64,000 bases of DNA from Aestuariispira insulae (lineage in GTDB: Bacteria; Pseudomonadota; Alphaproteobacteria; UBA8366; Aestuariispiraceae). The stretch's first letter is position 1. Every line of letters begins with the position of its first letter. Location of the stretch: the NCBI RefSeq assembly GCF_003385955.1, contig NZ_QRDW01000003.1:124001-188000 (forward strand), given 5' to 3'. The translations under genes and the position numbers were made by a program. Shown here piece after piece: positions 54,492 through 63,625 of this stretch. The notes under the pieces are model-generated. The model saw nothing but the letters and a program-made list of their open reading frames with translations, was not told where the DNA came from and ran no database searches.

Positions 54492-55044
54492 CGAAGACGG
54501 CCATCGTTTATGGAAAACGGTCAGCGATAGCGTGAGTCCGCTGGCCGACCGTGAGCGGGAATATTCCCCATTCCTGGAAGAATTTGGCCAGCCTGAGCCG
54601 GTTCCGGCGTCTAAACCGGCCACCAAGTCCAAACGGAAACCCCAAAAAACGATTGCGCAGGGGGCCGGCGCCAAACCGCTGCCGGTGCAACCATCTTTGC
54701 GTGAACTGTCCCACGGCGAGTCCGATGGGCTGGATAAGCGCACGGCGGATCGATTGCGCAAGGGGAAGCTATCCATTGATGCCAAAATTGATCTGCATGG
54801 CATGAGCCAGGAACAGGCCCACCGGGCATTAAATGCCTTTATCGAAGCCGCCTATATCAATCAGAAACGCATGGTCCAGGTGGTGACAGGCAAGGGCAAG
54901 GGAATCTTGCAAAACGCTGTGCCGCAATGGTTAAACCAGATGCCGAACCGAACCCGGATCATCTCTTTCACCCACGCGCCGCGCCATCAGGGTGGCAGCG
55001 GGGCCCTGCATGTGCTGATTAAGCGCCAGCGGGGGTTGAGATGA
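54469..55044 (+). CDS. Smr domain protein
   Basis: A 191-residue protein with a C-terminal Smr (small MutS-related) nuclease-like domain. The first 90 residues are basic and probably disordered. IDLHGMSQEQAHRALNAFI (about 106-124) carries the LDLHG-type motif, VTGKGKG is the second motif, and HQGGSGALHVLIKR is the terminal one. Smr domains nick DNA or RNA; the role of free Smr proteins is unclear, with ribosome-collision rescue suggested for others. It starts 23 bases inside lutC and overlaps the XRE gene (ATGA). In relatives it usually follows mltA directly. Confidence 0.88.
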   Translation: MAKKNKDSEDGHRLWKTVSDSVSPLADREREYSPFLEEFGQPEPVPASKPATKSKRKPQKTIAQGAGAKPLPVQPSLRELSHGESDGLDKRTADRLRKGKLSIDAKIDLHGMSQEQAHRALNAFIEAAYINQKRMVQVVTGKGKGILQNAVPQWLNQMPNRTRIISFTHAPRHQGGSGALHVLIKRQRGLR

Positions 55045-55403
55045 CCCCCTTTGGCAGGAAAGTGCGGGAATTGCGCCGCGAGAAAGGCGTGACTCTTAAG
55101 GATATGGCCGCGGCGCTTCATGTCTCTTCTGCCTATCTCTCGGCCCTGGAACATGGCAAACGGGGCCGCCCCACACCGATGCTGATTCATCAGATCTGCG
55201 GCTATTTCAACATTATCTGGGATGATGCCGAGGAATTGAGCAAGCTCGCGGATCTGTCCCATCCCAAGGTCACGATTGATACTTCCGGTTTACAGCCGGC
55301 GGCCACCGAATTGGCAAATCTGCTATCCAGGAAGATCGCGCAGTTGAAAGAAGAAGAACTGGTTTCCTTATTGTCGCAGATCCGCGATGCTGAGCCTGAA
55401 TAG
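55041..55403 (+). CDS. XRE family transcriptional regulator
   Basis: A 120-residue DNA-binding protein with a single helix-turn-helix near the N-terminus: VRELRREKGVTLKDMAAALH then SSAYLSALEHGKRGRP (about 7-47). The remainder is helical and may dimerise. It starts inside the Smr gene stop (ATGA), a pair conserved across alphaproteobacteria. Target promoters are unknown; control of its own operon is a reasonable guess. It has no toxin partner, so an antitoxin role is unlikely. Confidence 0.85.
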   Translation: MTPFGRKVRELRREKGVTLKDMAAALHVSSAYLSALEHGKRGRPTPMLIHQICGYFNIIWDDAEELSKLADLSHPKVTIDTSGLQPAATELANLLSRKIAQLKEEELVSLLSQIRDAEPE

Positions 55404-55513
55404 AGTGTGGCGCGTTCCCGTTTAAATGATTAATAACTTAACCTTTTCTATAAGATTTGCTGTCACTCTGTCAGGACCATTGGGAGATTTCTAGCCGGGT
55501 TTAGTGCGTCAAT

Positions 55514-58500
55514 ATGGGAAAAACACTTCCCTCATTTTCGATATCGGGCACCGTGGAGCGCATGTTGGCGCTGGCACTAGCCTATTTTGCCGCCGGTTAT
55601 TTCGGTCTCCAATTCCCCTATTTCGGCAGTACGGTTACTCTGATCTGGCCACCCAGCGGTATTGCGCTGGCCGCACTTTACTGCTGGGGCATTCGGGCCT
55701 GGCCGGGTGTGGCGCTGGGGGCCTTTGCCGTCAATATGACCACCGGAGTGCCGCTGGAGACGGTGATCCTGATCACCATCGGCAACAGCCTTGCCGCGAT
55801 CATCGGTGCATGGGTCCTGAGACGTCTGATTGACGAAAACCCGTTGGAAAAGCTGCGCAGCCTGATGATCTTCCTGTCGCTTGGAGTGGTGGCAAGTCCG
55901 CTGATCAGCTCATTGAACGGAGCTGCGGTTGTATCCGCCACATTGATCGGCAATTGGGATGGGTATTTCTCTATCTGGTGGGGATGGTGGGTCGGTGATC
56001 TGATTGGGGTTTTGTTATTTGCCCCGCTTCTAATCCTGCTGTCTGAGGGCAAAGGATGGAACCGGTCGATTGTCTGGTATGCCGAGCTGTTTTTTATGAT
56101 TGCCGGTGCAGTTGCGATTTCGGTGATCGTGCATCTTTCCGATATTCTCGCCCGGCAGGAGTTTCTCTTCATATTCGTCAGCCTTCCTTTTGCACTTTGG
56201 GGGGCGCTGCGCTTTGGCATGTTGGGCGTTGCCCTGGCTAATATTGCCGTTTCCATTTCTGCGATCCTGTTTCTGGCCAACGGCCTCAGCTTTTTCATCC
56301 AAGGTGATCAACAGGGCAGCCTGATCCGGTTTTACGGCTATTTCAGCTTAATGGGGGTTGCCGGTCTTTTCCTTGCGACCCTGACGGAAAAAATTCTCGA
56401 CCGGGATTCCGATGAGAATGAAGGGGTCAGCAAGCGGGTACGCCAGGTCAGGGTCATGCTGGCCCTGGGGGCGGGTGCCCTGGGCCTGTCATTGTCCATT
56501 GCCGCGGCCACGATATCCCATGACCAGATCACGAAGACCGATAAACTTGAATTGCACCAATATCAATTGATCGTGGAAAACAGCCTGCGCCTGCATATGG
56601 ACCAGTCCCTGGTCCCGGTCTATGCGGTCAAAACCCTGTTTGAGGCTCAACCCGATGTGCCGCGGGAAATGTTCAGGGAAATGACCAGCCCCTGGATCGA
56701 TAGAAGCCCCGCCATACAGGCCCTGGAATGGGTGCCGGTGGTCAGCGCTGATCAGCGCGCCTTTTATGAGGCATTGGCGCGTGAGTCCGGATTTCCGGAT
56801 TTTCAGTTCAAGGAATGGCGGGACGGTGACCTGGTGGTTGCAGCGGAAAGGAAAGAATATCGGCCGGTCTATTTCGTTGTGCCGGAAAAGGGCAACGAAG
56901 AAGTTGTCGGTTTTGATTTGAATTCCCATCCGGCGCGGCGCGTTGCCATGGAAAATGCCTTGGCCCGCCGCGGCCTATCCATGACCGAGCCGATTGAGTT
57001 GATTCAGGATACGGAAGGCATTGATGGGATACTGATTTATCTGCCGGTCTGGGCAGAGGAACAGCAGACTCTGTTGGGCTATGCGTTGGGCGTTTACCGT
57101 TTAAGCACCCTGTTGGAAACGGTGTTTCATGCGGCGAACCTGCCGTCGGGTATCGGTTTTCATCTTGTGGATTATAATGCACCGGTGGAAAAACGGTTAT
57201 TGTTCAGCACTGATCCCTTTGATTTTCTTTCCAACCATAAACCGGGCATGGCGGACAGCCAAAATCAAGTGCATCACCAGTTTTATCTGGGTGGGCGCAA
57301 TTGGACGATCATCCTGGAAAGCCGGGGCCCTGCCCATGGTCTGAGCTGGGATTGGCAACCCTATGCGATCCTGGTTATCGGGACCATCCTCAGCGGATCG
57401 CTCTCCTTCTACCTGCTTTCCCTCACGCGTACTGAAGATCGTATTGCGGGTCTGGTCAAGGAACGGACCAAGATGCTGCGGGCAGCACAGCTCGACGCGG
57501 AAACAGCCTTGGAGCAGGCACAGCAGGCAAGCCAGGCAAAGTCGGAATTCCTGGCCCATATGAGTCACGAACTTCGATCACCGCTAAACTCCATCCTCGG
57601 TTATGCGGAGCTGGCGCTGAAGGATAAGGAAACACCGCTAAAAGGGCAGGTGAATAACTACCTCCAAACCATTGTTTCTTCGGGAAAACATCTGGCAGCC
57701 CTGATTGGTGACATTCTGGATCTGTCTAAGGTGGAAGCGGGCCAGCTCAGTCTGGAATCCGTAGCTTTTGATATGCGTGCTCTGTTGGCGGAATTGAATA
57801 GTATCGTTTCACTGCAGGCCCGGGAGCGGGGAAACCGCCTTGAGGTGAAGATTGATCCCAGACTTGCGCAATGGACCGAAGGTGATCCGGTGCGGATCCG
57901 TCAGATCCTGATGAATCTCCTGACCAATGCTACGAAATTCACGCAAAAAGGTACCATTCTTCTGGAAGTGATTGTTTTGGAAGACGAAGATTCTGTCCAG
58001 AAATTGCGGTTCTGCGTCGTAGACAGCGGGATCGGGATTTCCAGGGACAAGCAAGAGAGTATCTTTGGTGCCTTTACACAGGCGGATATGTCGACCACAC
58101 GCCAATATGGCGGCACCGGTCTGGGATTGGCCATCAACAAATTCCTGGTGGAGGCGATGGATGGCCGTATCGGTGTGGAAAGCGAACTGGGTGTGGGCAG
58201 CAGTTTCTGGTTCGAAATTCAGTTGCCAAAAGCAGAGGCTCTGCAGCCTAACCAAAATAATTCCATCGAAATAAAGCCAATGGATGCCCCTATCCTGGTG
58301 GTAGAGGATATCGAGATCAACCGGGTGATGACGGCCAAGAGGCTTGAGGCGGCCGGCTATAGCATTGAAGAGGCCTGCGATGGCAAGCAAGCCGTCGAGA
58401 TGGCGTCGATCAAGCGCTATGGGGCGATCCTGATGGACATCCATATGCCGGTGATGGACGGGATAGAGGCGACCCGACAGATCCGGGCCTTCCAGGATCC

Positions 58501-59071
58501 GGACCTGCAATCCGTTCCGATCGTTGCGCTGACGGCCGATGCAGCCAGTTCGAATGTACGGCAATATCTGGCTGTGGGTATGAATGATTTTTGTGCCAAG
58601 CCATTGAATATGGACCATCTTTTACAGGTTCTGGGCCAGCTTGGAACACCGGCAGAATTATCGGCCGAACCGAACCGTCATTTGGTTTCCGCAACATTGA
58701 ATGATGGTTTGCCGGAAGGTGGGGAGAAGGCGCTGGACCGTGTTGTGGATGAAACCAGGTATTTTTCGGTCAAAGAAGCACTGCCGGATTGCGAGGATTT
58801 GTTTATCCAGCAAACAGATGGAATCATTGATACTTTTAAAGATCTGGCCGACCGGGAAGAACGTGAAGCGTTACGGAAGGAAGCCCATGCGCTCAAAGGG
58901 GTGGCTATGAATCTTGGTTTTGATCAATTGCGTAAGATCTGTGCGGAGTTGGAAAGCCATATGAAAGGGGATGTGGACCAGCATGTCCTGAGTGATCAGA
59001 TTAGCGAATTATCTGCAAAGTTGGATGGCACCCTGCAGGCAATCGATGAAATCAGAAACCGGGAGACATAG
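55514..59071 (+). CDS. Hybrid sensor histidine kinase (MASE1-CHASE-HisKA-HATPase-REC-HPt)
   Basis: An 1185-residue membrane sensor. Residues about 12-300 form a MASE1 domain with eight or so helices (TLIWPPSGIALAALYCWGIR is its hallmark). A CHASE-type periplasmic domain, about 345-560, has QALEWVPVV and VGFDLNSHPARRVAM. A further helix lies near 617-640. The HisKA phospho-acceptor is H685 in SHELRSPLNS; the ATPase has NLLTNATKF and GGTGLGLAI. A receiver (from about 920) has D975 in LMDIHMPVMDG, and the C-terminal HPt has H1125 in AHALKG. It is a full phosphorelay lacking only an output regulator. Ligand is unknown. Confidence 0.9.
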   Translation: MGKTLPSFSISGTVERMLALALAYFAAGYFGLQFPYFGSTVTLIWPPSGIALAALYCWGIRAWPGVALGAFAVNMTTGVPLETVILITIGNSLAAIIGAWVLRRLIDENPLEKLRSLMIFLSLGVVASPLISSLNGAAVVSATLIGNWDGYFSIWWGWWVGDLIGVLLFAPLLILLSEGKGWNRSIVWYAELFFMIAGAVAISVIVHLSDILARQEFLFIFVSLPFALWGALRFGMLGVALANIAVSISAILFLANGLSFFIQGDQQGSLIRFYGYFSLMGVAGLFLATLTEKILDRDSDENEGVSKRVRQVRVMLALGAGALGLSLSIAAATISHDQITKTDKLELHQYQLIVENSLRLHMDQSLVPVYAVKTLFEAQPDVPREMFREMTSPWIDRSPAIQALEWVPVVSADQRAFYEALARESGFPDFQFKEWRDGDLVVAAERKEYRPVYFVVPEKGNEEVVGFDLNSHPARRVAMENALARRGLSMTEPIELIQDTEGIDGILIYLPVWAEEQQTLLGYALGVYRLSTLLETVFHAANLPSGIGFHLVDYNAPVEKRLLFSTDPFDFLSNHKPGMADSQNQVHHQFYLGGRNWTIILESRGPAHGLSWDWQPYAILVIGTILSGSLSFYLLSLTRTEDRIAGLVKERTKMLRAAQLDAETALEQAQQASQAKSEFLAHMSHELRSPLNSILGYAELALKDKETPLKGQVNNYLQTIVSSGKHLAALIGDILDLSKVEAGQLSLESVAFDMRALLAELNSIVSLQARERGNRLEVKIDPRLAQWTEGDPVRIRQILMNLLTNATKFTQKGTILLEVIVLEDEDSVQKLRFCVVDSGIGISRDKQESIFGAFTQADMSTTRQYGGTGLGLAINKFLVEAMDGRIGVESELGVGSSFWFEIQLPKAEALQPNQNNSIEIKPMDAPILVVEDIEINRVMTAKRLEAAGYSIEEACDGKQAVEMASIKRYGAILMDIHMPVMDGIEATRQIRAFQDPDLQSVPIVALTADAASSNVRQYLAVGMNDFCAKPLNMDHLLQVLGQLGTPAELSAEPNRHLVSATLNDGLPEGGEKALDRVVDETRYFSVKEALPDCEDLFIQQTDGIIDTFKDLADREEREALRKEAHALKGVAMNLGFDQLRKICAELESHMKGDVDQHVLSDQISELSAKLDGTLQAIDEIRNRET

Positions 59072-59169
59072 AGGTTTCTCTTCGAGAGGCCTTGAAACCT
59101 GCCTCTTTATGATTCCTTAACCGGACCTTTCTTATCCTGTCCCCCCGTCAACCGGCCAGGGAAATTGTT

Positions 59170-59643
59170 ATGACACCGAAACAAATCGACCTTGTCCAGA
59201 CAACTTTCAAGGATGTTGCCGCAATCAAGGAACAGGCTGCGGCATTATTCTATGATCGCTTGTTTGAAATTGATCCGGGCACCAGAGCGCTGTTCAAAGG
59301 GGATATGAAGGAACAGGGGCGTAAGCTGATGGCGACCATCGGTGTGGCTGTGGCAAGCTTGCGGAACCTGGAAGCGGTTCTGCCTACGGTCCGGAAACTG
59401 GCGGAAAAGCATGTGGATTATGGGGTGCAGGAATCCCATTATCAGACTGTGGGGGCGGCTCTGCTCTGGACCCTTGAAAAGGGGCTGGGCTCCAAATTCA
59501 CGCCAGAAGTGAAGGAAGCCTGGACGGCAGTTTACGGAGCTCTGGCCGGGGTTATGATCGATGCAGCCCGGGAAAAGCCGATGAAGGATGAATTACTGCT
59601 GCTTTTTGCCAGGGCATTTGCCCAGCGCAATGACTTTGCCTGA
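59170..59643 (+). CDS. Single-domain globin
   Basis: A 157-residue haemoglobin-like protein with the classical 3-over-3 fold. The proximal haem ligand is H81 in LAEKHVDYGVQESHY, the F helix of Vitreoscilla-type globins. F42 corresponds to the CD1 phenylalanine. There is no C-terminal reductase domain, so it is not a flavohaemoglobin. Single-domain globins bind oxygen and detoxify nitric oxide with help from a separate reductase. It lies 98 bp after the sensor kinase and 102 bp before the MerR regulator. Globin-coupled sensors are excluded by length. Confidence 0.9.
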   Translation: MTPKQIDLVQTTFKDVAAIKEQAAALFYDRLFEIDPGTRALFKGDMKEQGRKLMATIGVAVASLRNLEAVLPTVRKLAEKHVDYGVQESHYQTVGAALLWTLEKGLGSKFTPEVKEAWTAVYGALAGVMIDAAREKPMKDELLLLFARAFAQRNDFA

Positions 59644-59745
59644 GCCTTTCAGATTTACCTGATCCCGATTAAACTGAAATTCCCTCTTGATCCTCACGTT
59701 ACGTCAGGTGGCACGGTGTGCTTATCGGAGAAAGGGAATGGACCG

Positions 59746-60516
59746 ATGCAGCATGATTATTGGATCACGATTGGTGAATTTGCCAAAGAAGCGGGCGTAT
59801 CCGTCAGAACCCTGCATTTTTATGAAGAGCAGGGCCTGATCGAGCCCAACCGAGATCCGGCCAACGGGCGAAGGCGCTTTAACCGGTCGGATCTGGTGCG
59901 GGTACAAAATATCACGCTTCTAAAGAAAATCGGCCTCAGCCTGAGGCAGATCCATGTGTTGTCGTCTCAAGCCTCTCCGGAAATCGCGGATGTGCTTTCG
60001 CTTCAGCTGGATCTTCTGCTGCGCCAGAAGGATGAACTGGAAGAGGCCATCCGGTCCGTGCAATGGGCGCAAACCAGGGTGGGGCACGGACAAGTGCTCA
60101 CCATGGAGGAATTGTGCCATCTGATAAGGATGACCGAGATGAATGTAAGGACGAGAGAGGATCTCTATCGCAACTATCTGACCGATGCCCAGTTCGAGGT
60201 GATCGCCAAGGGGGTCGGGGATCATGGCTTTGGCTGGGAAAATGACGCGGCCTGGGGGCCGCTGGTCCTGGAAGGCGAGCGGCTGTTAGGGCTGGAAACC
60301 GATGATCCGGCGGTCCAGGATCTGGCGAAGCGCTGGTGGGGGCTATTATGGGACCAGACAGGCGGGGATATGGATCTCCTGAAAAATCTTAAGACCATGT
60401 ATGACCAGATGGAAATGTGGCCGGAAGAAATTGAACGGCCTTTCAATCCGGAATTGCGTGATTTCATCAATGATGCGGTCGGGGTCTATATGCTGTCGCT
60501 TAAAGACTGCGCCTAA
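59746..60516 (+). CDS. MerR family regulator with TipAS-like effector domain
   Basis: A 256-residue regulator. The MerR helix-turn-helix and wing are ITIGEFAKEAGVSVRTLHFYEEQGLI and GRRRFNRSDLVRVQNITLLKKIG (about 7-60). A linking helix follows (about 80-112). The C-terminal half (about 130-250) resembles the TipAS antibiotic-binding fold, with EGERLLGLETDDPAVQDLAKRWW. ATG 59746 is used because the frame upstream (59716) lacks a start signal and AGGG lies nine bases upstream. MerR proteins of this type sense drugs or other ligands; the neighbouring globin is a possible target. A bidirectional terminator follows. Confidence 0.85.
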   Translation: MQHDYWITIGEFAKEAGVSVRTLHFYEEQGLIEPNRDPANGRRRFNRSDLVRVQNITLLKKIGLSLRQIHVLSSQASPEIADVLSLQLDLLLRQKDELEEAIRSVQWAQTRVGHGQVLTMEELCHLIRMTEMNVRTREDLYRNYLTDAQFEVIAKGVGDHGFGWENDAAWGPLVLEGERLLGLETDDPAVQDLAKRWWGLLWDQTGGDMDLLKNLKTMYDQMEMWPEEIERPFNPELRDFINDAVGVYMLSLKDCA

Positions 60517-60544
60517 TTTAATTCGGGAATGCCGCCCGGAAATA

Positions 60545-60572
60545 GAAAAGGCCGGAGAAATCCGGCCTTTTC
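60545..60572. terminator. Bidirectional terminator between the MerR gene and hslU
   Basis: A perfect 12-bp stem (60545-60556 with 60561-60572) around a GAAA tetraloop. A/T tracts inside both stem ends (AAAA left, TTTT right) serve either strand. Confidence 0.85.
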
Positions 60573-60597
60573 ACTTTTCTGTTTCCAAATTTCTTCC

Positions 60598-61908
60598 CTA
60601 CAGGATGAATTTGGAAAGATCCGTGTCTTTTGCAAGATCGGCCACCTGCTCGGTGACATAATCGGCGGTGATGGTGACCGTTTCGCCACCCCGGTCGGAG
60701 GCGGTGAAGCTGATTTCCTCCAGCAGGCGCTCCAGCACGGTATGCAGGCGGCGTGCGCCGATATTCTCCACCGTCTGGTTGATCTGGGCCGCCAGTTCGG
60801 CGATCCGGTCGATGGCGGTCTCCTGGATATCCAGGGTGACATCTTCGGTGCCCATCAAAGCGACATATTGTTTGACCAGACTGTTTTCCGGCTCGCGCAG
60901 GATGCGGCCGAAATCAGCCTCGGTGAGCGGGTTCAAGCTCACCCGGATCGGCAGGCGGCCCTGCAGCTCGGCCAGCAGGTCGCTGGGCTTTGCCTGATGG
61001 AAGGCACCGGATGTGATGAACAGGATATGATCGGTTTTCACCGTGCCATGTTTGGTGGCAACCGAGGTTCCCTCCAATAGCGGCAACAGGTCGCGCTGAA
61101 CGCCTTCACGGGACACATCGCCACCCTGGCGTTCGGACCGGATGGTGATCTTGTCGATCTCATCAATGAAGACGATGCCGTTCTGCTCAACATTCTCAAC
61201 CGCCTGGGCGACGATGCCATCATGATCCACCAGCTTGTCGGCTTCTTCGGTGATCAGGATTTCATAAGAGTCCCGCACCGTCATGCGTTTCGGCTTGGTC
61301 TGGCCGCCCATGGCCTTGCCGAAAATGTCATTCAGGTTGATCATGCCCATGGAAGCGCCCGGCATGCCGGGGATATCCAGGGTCGGCATGTTCATGGAGC
61401 TGGTTTCCTGGACCTGGATCTCGATTTCCTTGTCATCCAGCTCGCCCTCGCGCAGTTTCTTTCGGAAGCTCTGGCGGGTGCTTTCTGACGCGGTTTCCCC
61501 GACCAGCGCGTCCAACACGCGTTCCTCCGCATGCATTTCGGCTTTTGCCTTCACTTCCTTGCGCTGCTGTTCGGTGCCCATGGTGATGGCGATCTCGACC
61601 AGGTCACGGATGATCTGTTCTACATCGCGGCCGACATAGCCCACTTCAGTGAATTTGGTGGCTTCCACCTTCACAAAGGGGGCATTGGCCAATTTGGCGA
61701 GACGCCTTGCAATCTCGGTCTTGCCGCAGCCGGTCGGGCCGGCCATCAGGATATTTTTCGGCAAAACCTCTTCACGCATTTCGCCGGTCAGCTGCTGCCG
61801 GCGCCAGCGGTTGCGCAATGCGATGGCAACGGCGCGCTTGGCCTCATCCTGGCCGACAATGAACCGGTCCAGTTCGGAAACGATTTCACGGGGGGTAAAG
61901 GATGTCAT
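60598..61908 (-). CDS. hslU: ATP-dependent protease ATPase subunit HslU
   Basis: A 436-residue AAA+ unfoldase that feeds substrates to HslV. Walker A is [17 protein letters not shown] (about 57-73). The pore loop is [18 protein letters not shown], and Walker B is [11 protein letters not shown]. The intermediate domain lies between about 110 and 240. [17 protein letters not shown] is the sensor 2 region, and the chain ends DLSKFIL, inserting into HslV. It follows hslV by 3 bp on the same strand. Confidence 0.97.
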   Translation of the reverse strand: MTSFTPREIVSELDRFIVGQDEAKRAVAIALRNRWRRQQLTGEMREEVLPKNILMAGPTGCGKTEIARRLAKLANAPFVKVEATKFTEVGYVGRDVEQIIRDLVEIAITMGTEQQRKEVKAKAEMHAEERVLDALVGETASESTRQSFRKKLREGELDDKEIEIQVQETSSMNMPTLDIPGMPGASMGMINLNDIFGKAMGGQTKPKRMTVRDSYEILITEEADKLVDHDGIVAQAVENVEQNGIVFIDEIDKITIRSERQGGDVSREGVQRDLLPLLEGTSVATKHGTVKTDHILFITSGAFHQAKPSDLLAELQGRLPIRVSLNPLTEADFGRILREPENSLVKQYVALMGTEDVTLDIQETAIDRIAELAAQINQTVENIGARRLHTVLERLLEEISFTASDRGGETVTITADYVTEQVADLAKDTDLSKFIL

Positions 61909-61911
61909 GGT

Positions 61912-62466
61912 TTAAAGGCTTTCCAGCGTGATGTTTTCGTTGGTGTAAACGCAGATATCGGCGGCGACCTTCATGGATTTGCGGACGATCTCTTCCGCCT
62001 CCATGCCCTCGACATCGATCAGTGCGCGCGCGGCGGATAACGCAAAAGCCCCGCCGGACCCGATGCCGATAATGCCGTCCTGGGGCTCGATCACGTCGCC
62101 GGTGCCGGACAGGATCAGGGAGATATCCTTGTCCACAACCGCCATCATGGCTTCCAATTTGCGCAAATACCGGTCGGTGCGCCAATCCTTGGCCAGCTCG
62201 ACACAGGCACGCTGCAACTGACGTGGATATTGTTCCAGTTTGGCTTCCAGGCGTTCAAACAGGGTGAAGGCATCAGCCGTCGCCCCTGCAAATCCGACCA
62301 AAACACTGCCATCGGCCAATGGGCGCACTTTGCGGGCATTGGCCTTGAATACCGTGTTTCCCAGGCTGACCTGGCCATCGCCAGCCACGACAACCTTGCC
62401 GTTCTTGCGGACCGACAGGATGGTGGTGCCGTGGAAAACCGGTGCATTTGAATTATGTTCGCTCAT
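61912..62466 (-). CDS. hslV: ATP-dependent protease peptidase subunit HslV
   Basis: A 184-residue proteasome-like peptidase. The N-terminal segment ends [13 protein letters not shown]; the catalytic threonine is the second Thr of the TT pair after processing. [20 protein letters not shown] and [16 protein letters not shown] (with the GXXGXX sodium-binding-type loop) are intact, and [13 protein letters not shown] is the second signature. The extra N-terminal residues before HGTT are removed on maturation. ATG 62466 is used; the frame opens seven codons earlier with GTG. It forms a double hexamer with HslU. Confidence 0.95.
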   Translation of the reverse strand: MSEHNSNAPVFHGTTILSVRKNGKVVVAGDGQVSLGNTVFKANARKVRPLADGSVLVGFAGATADAFTLFERLEAKLEQYPRQLQRACVELAKDWRTDRYLRKLEAMMAVVDKDISLILSGTGDVIEPQDGIIGIGSGGAFALSAARALIDVEGMEAEEIVRKSMKVAADICVYTNENITLESL

Positions 62467-62580
62467 GTCCCGGATATGAGGGATCACCCCCGAAACGTCA
62501 ATGGGGGAGGGGAAATGAGGCCGTAAAAATCACAGTTCCGTCATTTCCCCCAGATGATCGGAAACCCGATAAAGCCGCTC

Positions 62581-63327
62581 TTAGATGAGGAAGGGCTGAT
62601 AGTAGGGGTTAACCGGTTTTGAGGCAGCCTTTGATGATGAAGGTATTTCTTCCCGGACGGGATGATTGTCCGGCATGTTTCCTTTTTGCTTCAAACCTCC
62701 CGCCAGGCTTTTGTCGCGGCCCGTTAGGCGATCCAAAGCAAGCAGGCGCTTGTCTTCAACCTTCTCCAGTTTTTTCCAGAGGGCATCAGACATGTCTTCT
62801 TCCTGCACCTGGCATTCCGGCACATCATCTCCCCAGTTCAGGCAGGTGCGCTTCAATTTGCCCTCTTTGATCATCTCGCGCCGGATAACAAGCTCAGAAA
62901 GCTCGTTGAAATAATCATGAGCGTCTTGTGCGGAACTGAACTCGCCGGGTACCAGGACAAAAAATTGTTCATCGGGATATTCGCGCATAGATCCGGTCGC
63001 GGCATCAACAGAAAAACCGATAATGCCGCCGATGAGGATATTGCCAAATGTTACCGGTTCCAATTCGGACGGCACCATAACTGTTTCCGGAAGATGGCCC
63101 TTCTTTTCACAGGTGATGTATAAATCGGACCAGGAGCGATCAACGCTGACGGTTCTGGGCGTGCTTGGAATGGTGCTGACCCGCTCATTGCCCTGGGAAA
63201 GCTGACAGGTCGCGCCCGCAGGCTGTGTGGTGACTTCGATTTCTTGATCTGTACCCGTGACGATGGCGGCGCAGTTGGTCAACGCACCCAGCATCGTCAG
63301 CAGGAACAGCCTGCTGACCCATTTCAT
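62581..63327 (-). CDS. Lipoprotein with PEGA-like N-terminal domain
   Basis: A 248-residue exported lipoprotein. The signal peptide ends in the lipobox LTNC (cysteine at residue 19). The mature N-terminus has a PEGA-like segment, EIEVTTQPAGATCQLSQG, found in envelope surface-associated lipoproteins. The middle is IGGIIGFSVDAATGSMREYP, with a predicted membrane-proximal or hydrophobic strand. The C-terminal third is charged and lacks recognised motifs. No partner gene is evident; it lies 93 bp upstream of hslV on the same strand, and could be cotranscribed. Function unknown. Confidence 0.7.
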   Translation of the reverse strand: MKWVSRLFLLTMLGALTNCAAIVTGTDQEIEVTTQPAGATCQLSQGNERVSTIPSTPRTVSVDRSWSDLYITCEKKGHLPETVMVPSELEPVTFGNILIGGIIGFSVDAATGSMREYPDEQFFVLVPGEFSSAQDAHDYFNELSELVIRREMIKEGKLKRTCLNWGDDVPECQVQEEDMSDALWKKLEKVEDKRLLALDRLTGRDKSLAGGLKQKGNMPDNHPVREEIPSSSKAASKPVNPYYQPFLI

Positions 63328-63625
63328 GGTATTCCCCCAATATTAAATATTCGTTTTCTAACGAAAGAATATTTCTTTAAGCCAGTTTGCGCTGTCTGGC
63401 AATCCCGGCACGGTTTTGGGCAATGATTGGCTGCGGAATAGGGGCTTAATGCTCACATTATTCCGATCATGCGTGCGCTTGAGGCCGGTTATTTCACATT
63501 TTTAACCGCATGGTGGCTGGAAACTCCTGGGCAGGACTGCTAAAAAACCGCGTCCTGCCGGGTTCGGCGTCTTGTGAGATGACGCACTCAGATTCAGGAA
63601 GGCAATAAAGTGAAGGATCAGGCCC
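63328..63625. other. Divergent intergenic region
   Basis: A 298-bp gap between the PEGA-like lipoprotein gene and hisB, AT-rich at 63340-63375 (a likely promoter zone for the lipoprotein gene). No RNA gene, histidine-leader peptide or hairpin attenuator was recognised. Confidence 0.4.
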
